This document shows positions 34,865 through 44,650 of a DNA stretch of 64,000 nt, piece after piece. The DNA comes from Calonectria ilicicola (Eukaryota; Ascomycota; Sordariomycetes; Hypocreales; Nectriaceae), in assembly GCA_020809705.1 (NCBI GenBank), contig CP085826.1, positions 1,674,001-1,738,000 of the forward strand, given 5' to 3'. The position numbers and the translations under genes are program-made. The notes below the pieces were generated by a model that did not search any database, had not been told where the DNA came from, and worked only from the letters and a program-made list of their open reading frames with translations. Each line of letters opens with the position of its first letter. Position 1 is the stretch's first letter.

Positions 34865-35912
34865 TTTGCTATTATTTTTGAAGGTGGCAGGCTACAAGGA
34901 AAGGTGATGATCAGCTGTGATGGATGATGAATTCCACGGTATCGAAAATGAAGGTGTGACCGGTGCTCTTGTATCCTTAGCGCTGCTTTCGATGAAAAGC
35001 ATCCTGTGGCTTAGGACTTATGATCTAGACTTGCGTCTTGGGATTGAATGGTGATCTATTGGTCGCATGGCGAGAGAGCCATACAATGCTCAAATTTCAG
35101 CATTATGCCAGACGGAAACACGGCTTGCTTGGGTGCAGATGAACGCCGAACGGAGACAAAAGCAAGGAATACGAACCATCCAAAAGCTTAATGCGAAAGT
35201 AAACCTGGAATACGCGCATATTGATAAGACATTGTATGATGAAGCGTCATTATTTTAGTTTTGCATGATGCGGTGGCTGTTGGCCGTTGACCGTGTGACA
35301 CTAGAAAGTACCGTGTCACGTAAGGACTTGCATTCCCCGCGATCAAATTGACGTCAATAGGCATCGATTGGCGCCAATGCGGTTCGTCGATCACCAATAC
35401 GTGGCTAAATCTCACCGATTAATTGCGAAAGATTGCAAATCTTCGATGCAAACGATTTTGGCAGATTGAAATCAATAATGGACGCATCACTCGTAGGAAT
35501 TTCTGCGCCCTCTTTTAATTGAGCAGACCTGATACAGAAACAGGGAATGTCGACATGCCATCCTGGTTGAATTGATGGAGACGCTAAGCGGTAGACAAAA
35601 AATGATACTCAGCTATTCATACAATAATGGCGGTGAGGGTGGTTTTTTTTTCTGGCCGCTCCTTGGTGTGTTCGTCCACGACAGATTAGCGCACGCTAAG
35701 CTCCCTGATAAGCTCCCCACACCAACCGAAATATTAGAAACAAGTCCCATAGAGGTCTCACTGGCGAGAACAAGCTGTGTCTGTAATTGAGTCAAACCAG
35801 TTATTGGCTTTGCATGATCCAATATGTACAGCGCTCCCTGTCTTCTCCGCTCATCTCGAAGCTGTCAAGACCATTTGTCTCGACTTGTTAATGTGCCAAT
35901 ACTAATTTGCCG
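34865..35912. other. Intergenic spacer upstream of the aquaporin gene
   Basis: About 1 kb. Short frames at 35067-35258 and 35572-35790 lack support. No gene seen. Confidence 0.5.
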
Positions 35913-37188
35913 TCATAGGAAATCATTCGCATTTTCTGATTGATTGGATCCACTGGAAGCTCTTCTCTCCACGTCCGGATTAGCGTTAGCTTTGTGCTCC
36001 CTGTCCAGTGTCATCACCGCCGTGGAGTTAGTAGATCGGAAAGGAGCCTCTGATGTACTGGCATATTTGTCGCTGGAACCTTTTAGATAAAGTCGGAGAG
36101 ACGGCAAGCAGGCGATTATGATGGCAAAGTTTCCGTTGAGAGTGCTCCATAGTGCTAAGTATCGGTTAGAGCATTATAATAACAGGACGAGATGCCGTGG
36201 ACAGACTTATACTTGAAAGGGGGACGGCTCGATACGTAGTTTGAATATGCATAATAGTAGCAAATCCGAGTACCTCAATAAAGATATTAACAATGCCTAG
36301 TAGAAATGTGAAGTAAACACCGAACTTTTGCATCATTCCCACATTGAGTTCTCGTAGCATAGTGAAAGGCAGAATAAATACTGCCAACTGACTTAGCATC
36401 AAGTTACTTATTCGGTTTCTGCTTGCAAACCTACCAAGAAGATCAGACACAAAAATGATAGCCCAAGAAACTTCAATAGTCACTGCCCCTCTTGAACGAG
36501 GGCATTGAGTTGGATAATGAAATGTGTCCCTAAAAATGCATTAGGAACACATTTGGAACACCAGCTAAGTGGTTAAATACGAACCAATTCGATGGAAGGG
36601 GTAAGCAGATGAGGAAAAAAATTAATAGACAGGTGATGTAAACAAGAGAGTTATAAACGATGGTCACCCACAGCCACCGTCTCCGCTTCACCATAAAAAT
36701 GGGGAATATTTGAAGGTACATTGACAACAAGGCACTCCTGCAAAAGAACGTGGTTGTCCAAAACGGAACATATGAAGACCAAAGCACCTGAAAGTTGTTA
36801 GTAACCACATTGCCTTAAAATATAACCGACTTTAAGCGCGTGAGACTTGCTTTGAAAACCTGGGGGATGTCTTGGGGAGGTCCACGGAAGTTCCGCATGG
36901 AGGTATCCACACCTCGATCAAGTGCGCCAAGTTTGATGAGGGTGAGGATAATGATGGCGGTCCCAATGCCACTAAACCAAGCTCCAATGATTAAAAAATC
37001 ACTCAAGAGTAATCTTCGGTGCTGTAGTTTGAGTCGGAGATAAAAGCGAGCAACTATTAGTACAGCGGCGACGGAAATCAACAGCCACGATGCAATCTAC
37101 AAATGATAGCCTGTCAGTTATATGTAACCTGGCTAGGTGGAATACCTACCAAGACATCCGCAGGCCGAGCTTCCAATATGACCGCCAT
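35913..37188 (-). CDS. Rhodopsin-domain (SAT4-type) integral membrane protein with a GC-AG intron
   Basis: Five exons, 37188-37150, 37096-36851, 36787-36585, 36529-36213 and 36154-35913, join in phase to 348 residues. Introns are 53, 63, 55 and 58 bp. Intron 2 uses a GC donor (AAA|GCAAGT), needed to reach QVFKVLWSSYVPFWTTTFF, the expected family sequence. Seven hydrophobic segments are present. The family's landmarks are LLLSDFLIIGAWFSG after TM1, the LPLPSNW...C loop (rebuilt across intron 3), SWAIIFVSDLL, and the TM7 region NGNFAIIIACLPSLR (rebuilt across intron 4). A ~60-residue Ser/Asn-rich hydrophilic tail ends the protein. Function is unknown; it is a paralogue by family of the 11.7-13.0 kb gene but divergent in sequence and exon structure. 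Confidence 0.85.
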
Positions 37189-37964
37189 TGAGGAATTATG
37201 AAGCTAATACGATATAAAGTAGTTAAAATTAGAGCTTTTTAGGCCATCCTGAAATGGAATGCCTAAACCGCTGTGCCTAATTTTGTCACTCAGCGTGTGG
37301 CAAGCTTGGGACGTAAAACCCACAGAGGAAAGAACAAAACAAGAAAAGAAGGAAAGAATTGACCACAATGGTTGCAAAAGAAGATTGGGAATTTTTAATC
37401 TTCATTCTAACCACAAGTCCAGACCCGAAGCGGCCGCGGTAGGTTTGTCGCCAAGGAATGAGGCTGATACGCCATGTCTGAAATCAGATGAGGAAGAAAT
37501 CCACCATAGACCGAACGCTTCATTATCCAAAACGTCAGAAAAGAGACTGATAGTTCTTTGAGCGCAATAATATTCCCCTTGTATAGTCCGCTAACGAGTT
37601 TTATGTCTTCAAAAAGAGAAATGCGCTGGTTCGTGCTTTTTGACTGCCGGGGAATACCATTTACTCCCAACATATAACCTTTCATAAAATCCAAATACAA
37701 CAAATGTGGAAAATGTTTAAATTAAATTCACGCAACTTGTTGAAATAACCTCACGCTACAGAGAATTTTTATCAGTTCGAGAATTTAACCCGGTGACCAG
37801 TGGAAGGCAATTTCAGCTGGTAAATGACACGCCCGCCCAACCCACACACGCGAATAGTATACCTCACAGTACCGGCCTGCCCTTGACGCAACGTGTTATA
37901 CTCCATTTCTAAAGTCTATATGGCTCTTATTCGAATATAATTAAAGATTATTTAGTTAACAAGT
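37189..37964. other. Intergenic spacer
   Basis: About 780 bp between the rhodopsin-domain gene start and the acetyltransferase gene end. Frames near 37.26-37.70 kb on both strands have no recognisable features. Confidence 0.5.
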
Positions 37965-39111
37965 TTAGCTATCGTCTCTGCCGTTGGAAGGCTTGGCATT
38001 CGGCTCCCTGAACATGGTAAACAATTTGATAGCATGACCATCATCGTCACAAATCATCTCCCTCGAGAACTTGAATCCCAGGCGTCCATATATAGCAATG
38101 TTTGGGACATCACGACTGGACTCAAGGTAGCATTTCATGTTTTCTGCGTCAGCTTTATCTGTGACTGCCGTCATCAACTTGGCTCCTATACCCTTGCCTT
38201 GAGCTTCAGGGAGGACTACCATGATGTTAAGAAAATAGTAGCCTTGTGGGTCATCCCATGTCTCAGCTTGAACTTTGGCTTGAGCGCCTTTCCAGATGTA
38301 ATATCGCTATCCAAACTTGTGTCAGTACCTGAATCATTTGTCTGGACAGCGTTAACGCGGGAGAAGCCCATGCACAACTCACATTTACTCTGAGGCCACC
38401 ACGACCGTAGTAAAGATTCATACCAATTTGGCTGAAATATAACCGCCAGTCTTCCAGCCAGTCGTTCCAAGTGGGAGGTGCGTCAGCCGGGCGGGGACGC
38501 AGCCACATAGCCACACCTAAAACCTTCTCGCTGCCCTCTTCCTTGGCAACATGAAAGATGCCGTTTCTCATTCCCCATCGCATGCGAATGCCGAGAGATA
38601 CTGAATTGCGTTGGGGGTTAAACTAACAATGGCGCTATTAGCCTGGGGCTACATTGGGGAGACATTGTTGGAACAGAATAACTCTACAAAATGCATAGGG
38701 CTAGGCCATTATCGTGGGGAATAATTAAAAGGGAAGTACTCGTGCAATATAATTCGCACAATATGGCTTAGATACAACCATTCAAATAGAATAAATGAAC
38801 AGTGATTCATGAACTTACTTTGGAATGGTCATAGACCCATTCATTGTATGGATCCTTGGCGAATGCTTCCCTAGGGTAAGATACATTAGCGCGAACGGCC
38901 CTGACGAGATAGATATATTGACTTCAACCAAAATTAAAAAGAGATGAAACAAAAATAAAATAGCTGTTAGATGTATCATATTGAGAAATGGCAGAAGAGA
39001 GGCATGTGACGGGCCAATGCGCCTTCGCAAGTCATAAACTGCAATCACTTACTGTACGGCTTTTACCGCGCCGGGAATATCGGCTTCAGTGAGATCAGAA
39101 ATGTAAATCAT
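37965..39111 (-). CDS. GNAT-family N-acetyltransferase
   Basis: Four exons, 39111-39053, 38870-38819, 38622-38383 and 38306-37965, join in phase to 230 residues. Introns 1 and 2 are unusually long for this window (182 and 196 bp); intron 3 is 76 bp. The start reads MIYISDLTEADIPGAVKAVQ, and the spliced exon 2 gives EAFAKDPYNEWVYDHSK, both typical of fungal GNATs. Motif A with the acetyl-CoA pyrophosphate loop is MVVLPEAQGKGIGAKLM (Q-G-K-G-I-G), followed by YLESSRDVPNIAIYGRLGFK, the usual motif B region. It transfers an acetyl group to an amine, substrate unknown, probably in the cytosol. It is divergent from the FAD-dependent oxidoreductase gene, sharing a ~740-bp promoter region, which hints at co-regulation. 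Confidence 0.9.
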
Positions 39112-39848
39112 GCTTATAGGGTATAAGATATGCAGAAAAGGACTGGATCGATGAGGATAGTAGTAAAGCGTGCTGCTTGGCCACTTTGGAAATGGAATTG
39201 CTCAGCGGTTAATCAGTGGGCGGGGTCGTCACTGTGCAGTACAATACAGCGGCGGGAGTGATGGGTGGGGTTGAGACAGGTGACATTAACTACAGGCTAG
39301 CCAAAATTCGCATAGACTTACCCGATCGAGCAAGCCAGAACGAGATAAGCAGAGATAGCGCAGATATGAACTTCTTGGCCTGGGCGAGCTCTGCATTTGT
39401 GTCCTGGTTCTCTAATTGTGACGAAGAGCTCACCGCTGCTCGGCTTGTGATTGTGTGGTGAAGCAATTTAATCAATCGTGCTATGACTTGCAATGGAATG
39501 ATGCGATAGAACTGTACAGGAAAACCACCGTCCCTAACAACAGCACACGTACACTGCCATTCGCCGATAATTCTGATCCTTAGTGTTTGGTACTGATAGA
39601 CTCGGTCGCCATTACCATATCCGGCAAGCCAGAACGTCTTTCTTGAGCAGCCCCCGCATCTCACCCGAGCTGCCAAGATAGGCACACCTGGGCGTTGTGG
39701 GCAAGGCCACGCAATAATAAACTGGTTCAAGTTTGAGTTCATTTTACCCGATAATACTGCCAAGTGCACGGAACGCAGCCTCGCCATAGCGCCGGTCAAT
39801 TGATATCCTTGGCGCGAATCTAACACGGTCGCACTACCCACACCAGAA
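39112..39848. other. Shared divergent promoter region
   Basis: This region lies between the starts of the GNAT and FAD-oxidoreductase genes. A long minus-strand frame covers part of it (39290-40246) but is mostly the antisense of the oxidoreductase gene. No separate gene seen. Confidence 0.5.
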
Positions 39849-41524
39849 ATGGCGCCCCCAGCGCCCAATTCAGATAGCAATGCAGATGAGCTCTCTGCAT
39901 ACCTCAGTATGTTTCTAATCATTTTGTAGCGGCTTTGACTAACACCATGAATGATAATAGCCCCAGCTACATCAAGATTCTTGTACAATGTCCAGAGCGC
40001 AATCTTGAGGGACCCGGGCTTGCCACGACCAAACCCAACCGTGTCGTCATGGTTGGTGCCAGCCCATCCCACCATATCATCTATCCAATCCCCCCAGCTC
40101 CCCCAAAGAACCGAATTCGCTGTCATAGGCTCCGGAATTACCGGCTGCAGCGTCACTAAGACTCTTCTCGAGCACCAAGCCGCCGGGGATTCGCATGTAA
40201 CGGTACTGGAAGCGAGAACCCTTGTAAGTGGCGCTACCGGCCGCAATGGAGGGCATCTTGTGACTGCATCTGGTCACACCTATGGACCTCTTGCTCAGCA
40301 GCATGGCGAGGAAGCAGCCAAACAAATCACTCGCTTCAGCATCCGCAACATAGATCATATCATGAAAATGGTCGGAGAAATGGATCCGGAATTGCAGACG
40401 CATTGCCAAATGCGCGACGTTTTGAAAGTCATGGCTGTCCGAGATCCTGAGATTTGGGCTGGTGCGAAACAATCGGTGTTGGATTTCCAAAAAGCCTGTC
40501 CAGAGCATAGCACATACCATCGAATCATTGAGAAAGACGATGTTCCTGAGGTAAATGAAACCCATGATTATGGTTGCAGACATTTTATGCTGACGGAAAA
40601 TGTTAGAGGTGGAATGTCAAAGATGCTTGTGGTGCGGTTGAGCACAACGCTGGCGCCATCTGGCCATACCGGCTGCTCACCGGCATCTATCAAAGGCTTC
40701 TAGAGAAATATCCAAAGCGCCTCTCAATTGAAGCAAACACGCCTGTAACTCAAGTCAAGTATCTCCCAGATGGCGATGCCCAATACCCCTATGTCATCAC
40801 AACACCACGAGGCGTCATCCGGGCAAAAACTGTCATCCATTGCACAAATGCATATGCATCTCATCTGCTCCCTAGTTTGACTGGACGTATTTATCCCTTC
40901 CGCGGCACTATGAGTGTTCAAACACCAGGACTCTCCATGAAGAACGTGGGGGCCTCCCGGTCGTGGAGTCTCTCCCACAAGCCATCCTTGGACCCCCAAA
41001 GTGGCCTCTACATTACGGGTTTATACTACCTCCAGCAGAATGCTCTCACTGGGGGAATTTGGATTGGAAACGAGACTGCACATCTCAAAGATATTCTCAC
41101 TTCAGACGATACATATGTTCCTGAAGAGGCAAGGCATGCACTATCAACAATGCTTCCTGGATATTTCCTTGAGGGGTGGGGAGAGGAGAAGACTTCAGAG
41201 ATTGAGTCAATCTGGTCTGGTATTCAGGGTCACACTGCCGATGGGCTTCCAGTCGTTGGCCAGGTTCCTGAATCTATCACTGGCAATGCCAACGATAGAG
41301 GACAGTGGATGGCTGCTGGTTTCAACGGATACGGCATGGACAAGTGTTGGCTGACTGGTGACGCATTGGTAAAAATGATTTTCAAGGAAGACGTCAGCGA
41401 ATGGTTTCCCCAAGCATTTCTTGTGACAGAGGAGAGATTGAAGAAGGAGCTCACTGCTGACAAGACGGTGCTAAAGTTTGCCAAGATTGCATTGCCTGGG
41501 GGCGTAAAGAGTTCAAAAATCTAG
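39849..41524 (+). CDS. FAD-dependent oxidoreductase (DAO family)
   Basis: Three exons, 39849-39906, 39961-40550 and 40607-41524, give 521 residues; introns are 54 and 56 bp. The N-terminal segment RDPGLPRPNPTVSSW is the typical lead of this fungal subgroup. The Rossmann dinucleotide motif is FAVIGSGITGCSVTKTLLE at about 76-94, followed by LEARTLVSGATGRNGGHL. Splicing intron 2 gives ERWNVKDACGAVEHNAGAIWPYR, the family's substrate-domain region. Near the C-terminus HTADGLPVVGQVP and AAGFNGYGMDKCWLTG contact FAD in this fold. It probably oxidises an amine or amino acid, substrate unknown. Its stop is only 50 bp from the stop of the convergent Zn2Cys6 gene, and its start faces the GNAT gene, so the three may be one small functional group. 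Confidence 0.9.
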
Positions 41525-41574
41525 CTGAACCCAAGTACATAATTATCTACTATGCGAGAAACTACTACTCCCGC

Positions 41575-43582
41575 TTAGCCCATCATCGTCGCTAGATTCC
41601 TCTCGCGAGCCACATCTAACCAATAAACATCTGGATCTCCAGCATCCAGAGCGGCCCAGACAGAATTAATTAGTTCAAAGATGACACGAATCTTTAAAAG
41701 AGGTAGTATGTGCCTGTACGCTGCGAATCGTGACCGGATGAATCGCCGCGACCTTGCAACCTCCAATGAGGTAAGATCAAACGCGACAGCATTGGCTTCT
41801 TCGTCATTGGATGCAGAAGGTTGAAGGTGTTGAGGATCCCGCCTGAGTTCGCTGGAGACTGCGACCATAATGAATGGTTGCACACTGCGCGTCCGAGACT
41901 CAAAGGGTATGGCCTGGAGCATCGATAGGATATATAAAGCAAGTTTTGTCAACCAAACGCGTCTTTCTTGAGCTGTGGGTATTTTTGTAGCTGGTGGAGG
42001 ATAGAGTATGTGGTCTTCATCCCAGTGGGCGTAACGTTCGTTGAGCAAATCTGGAAATACTCGGTATAGTTGTAAGAGGCCTGTGCACCTGTAGGATTCA
42101 TCAAGGAGTTGAAGATGGTTCAACGGTGTCTCAGAGTCTCTCGGGTTCTTAATTCGTGACACATCTGGCGGCCGATGGGCTAATAGGGCTCTTTCAAGGC
42201 GACGAGCTTCTCGCAGTGCGACTCGGAAAACATCGAGGTCTTCCTCGGTCATAAATTTCACAGCTGACATATGCTTTCGATATCGGAATATCAGCATCCC
42301 CACATCTGTTAGCAATTTAACTGTTTCGCGAGATATGCCAGAGTAGGGGTGAGGTTCAATCGTTGTTGAAGGGTCTGCCGGCCCGACAAAAAAATCACGA
42401 CGATAACCCCTTAGGTGCTGGTTGTCAGTCATGTAGACAAGAAGCATGGCCCAATAGTCCATGGTGTCGCTGAAAAATGCCAATTGGTTACTGTCAATGC
42501 CAGTGGTCATGCCGCGGAGCATGTCGCAACTCGCCCCGAACAAGTCTGTAGCTAGATTCTGCGGGGTAATCCAGCTTGCTGTATGTCCAAGCAGTGTATA
42601 GGCCAACAGCATGTCTTCTTTAGAAGCCAGGGTGTTGGCCCTACTTTTGACATGCTCAAGAGCTCGGCAGTGCTCGCTTTTGGCCAATGAGGAGAGATGA
42701 GGAAAGTCTTCTGATAAACATGCCGCGGCCATGCTTTGAATGGTGTGGTGCAAAATACCAGATGATTGCCATTTGTTCTCGATAATATTGCGCATGATGT
42801 TGGATTTACCGTCCCATATACAATAGAGGGCAATCACCTCGCGGAAGAAGTATTCTGAAAGGGCCGTGGGTAAACTGAACAGTTCACGAGGCGTATCTGG
42901 AAATGAGGTCGGTGTAGATGCGGAAATTGCACGAAGATCAGAACCCATGGAAGCTAGATGAGAAAGTTCTTTAGTTCGTTTTTCTGGTTGTGTTAAGCAA
43001 AGTGCATCATTATCATGTGGACGCTTTTGGCTTGTTTGAGGCTCCTCGGCTGTTAGGAGGGGCGTCGAACACCAATTGATGGCTACGACTGAGGGGTCCC
43101 AAGATGCTGTGGGCGAAGCCAATGATGGCTCGTCGAGCGGTGCCGGTTCTTCGAGGCCAAAAAGGTCTTGCGGCATATTGAAGTCCCAATGCGATGGACT
43201 TGGTAACCAGGAGTCTAGCGCTTACGCGTTGTCGGCTGTTAGGTTGGCACAGGGCGTCGGGACGTCATCATGCAAGCTCAACATCAGATTGGCGTCTTGC
43301 GATGTCATCTGAGCGTGCTCTTTAGCTGTGGTCCTAGCCCTAGCGGCACTCGCTTGGTGCTTCTGCGACCAGCGCACGTTGAGGGCGTATCCGGGACATG
43401 GGAATCCGCGGTCCTCACACCGCGCGCAAGCGGGTTTCTTTTCATCGCATTTCGTCTATCGCCAACATACTGGTTCGATCAGTCCCTCAGGCACGCGACC
43501 AACCGAGGCTCACCTTTTTAGCCTTGCACCTGAGACACCCGTTCCGGGATTTGGAGTGCGACGCCTTGAAAGCATTCTTCAT
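41575..43582 (-). CDS. Zn2Cys6 fungal transcription factor, frame interrupted by one TAA
   Basis: Exon 1 is 43582-43514; a 58-bp GTGAGC...TAG intron leads to 43455-41575. The binuclear cluster is complete once spliced: Cys 16, 19, 26, 33, 36 and 43 (C-x2-C-x6-C-x6-C-x2-C-x6-C, starting GCLRCKAKK and ending RGFPCPGY). The remaining frame carries a fungal-specific regulatory domain (EHVKSRANTLASKEDMLLAY, QLAFFSDTMDYWAMLLVYM) of the Fungal_trans_2 kind, ending near residue 648. One in-frame stop, TAA at 43222-43224 (codon 101), separates the two; frame and sequence are otherwise open and in phase on both sides. No normal-length intron with good sites removes it. Options are pseudogenisation, a base error, readthrough, or an unusual intron. 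The start at 43582 is chosen because it puts MKNAFKASHSKSRNG directly before the cluster. Confidence 0.75.
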
Positions 43583-44650
43583 TTCATTTGTAGCACACTG
43601 GTCTGCCTTGGCAAAATGAATGGTCACTGGACAAGCAAGTGGGTTGACGATGCAAGATGCAAGGGAGACAGTGAGAAAGCGGGGGGCCAACGGTGCCAGC
43701 ATCACCTCCACGGGGTAATCAGCACGCTAAATACCACAGTGTCAGAACCCGCTATGGTCGAATACGGCACTGTAGATCCGTGCAATGCAGCGAGCGATAA
43801 GACCAGGGGAACGAAGTTAACATGACAAGACGATTCCCCCAAAAGGGCATTACCCGCCGCTGCGCCCCGCAATGGACCGCGCCAGCAAGCAAAAAGGACG
43901 CCGGAGAAATTGACAACACCAAGCCCACATATTTAGCACCTCGATTCTGTGGACGAGGCGCATGGAACCAATTCGGCAGAATTCTTGACGAGGCAGGGTC
44001 GTGATGCATGTCAGCCACCCAACCTTCGATCCACCCAACCACCACCTCCAGACCAATTCAACCCCGAGAGATCTCATACAATGCCAATGCAGGTACCCTG
44101 TTCTTGCATCGGCATCGCCATATTCTTGCTGACCTTCTTGTTTGCACTTGTATAAACAGATTTAAGCCACTAGCGTAGTTGGATGAGTCAACTTCAGGGC
44201 TCCATACACGAATTGTGGACAGTTGCCGCTGAATCTCCCCATTTATTAGTTCCAATTACACGAAACAAGCAGCTCAAAACCCACTCAAAACCCCGATTTA
44301 TTTGCAACCATGTGCGGATCCATAATTGCCAAGAAGAAGCTGAACACGATATGCAGCCCTACATGGGGACTTTTGCTCAACCCCGGCAGCTGAACTGGTT
44401 TTTAGGGGCAGACCCCACTGGCACAAAGTGCCGAAGCCACAATCCTTCAAAACGCAGCCCTACCCATGGCGAAGATCTATTTTATTTTCCACGACTATTC
44501 TGTTGGTCGAATGTTTGGGCCAGCCTGTCTCTAAAAAGTACCATGTCCTGTCGAGGAAATGAGTTCGAACTGCACAATGTCGAATTACATCACCCGTCGG
44601 AGGTAATACACTCAGAGCATGCTCAAACCAAAAAAAAATCCCACTAATTG
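43583..44650. other. Divergent spacer between regulator and membrane-protein genes
   Basis: About 1 kb of promoter DNA for both neighbours. Overlapping short frames on both strands have no domain support. Confidence 0.5.

Noticed and set aside
39290..40246. 318-codon minus-strand frame
   Set aside because: Mostly antisense to the FAD-oxidoreductase gene and its promoter; no recognisable protein features.
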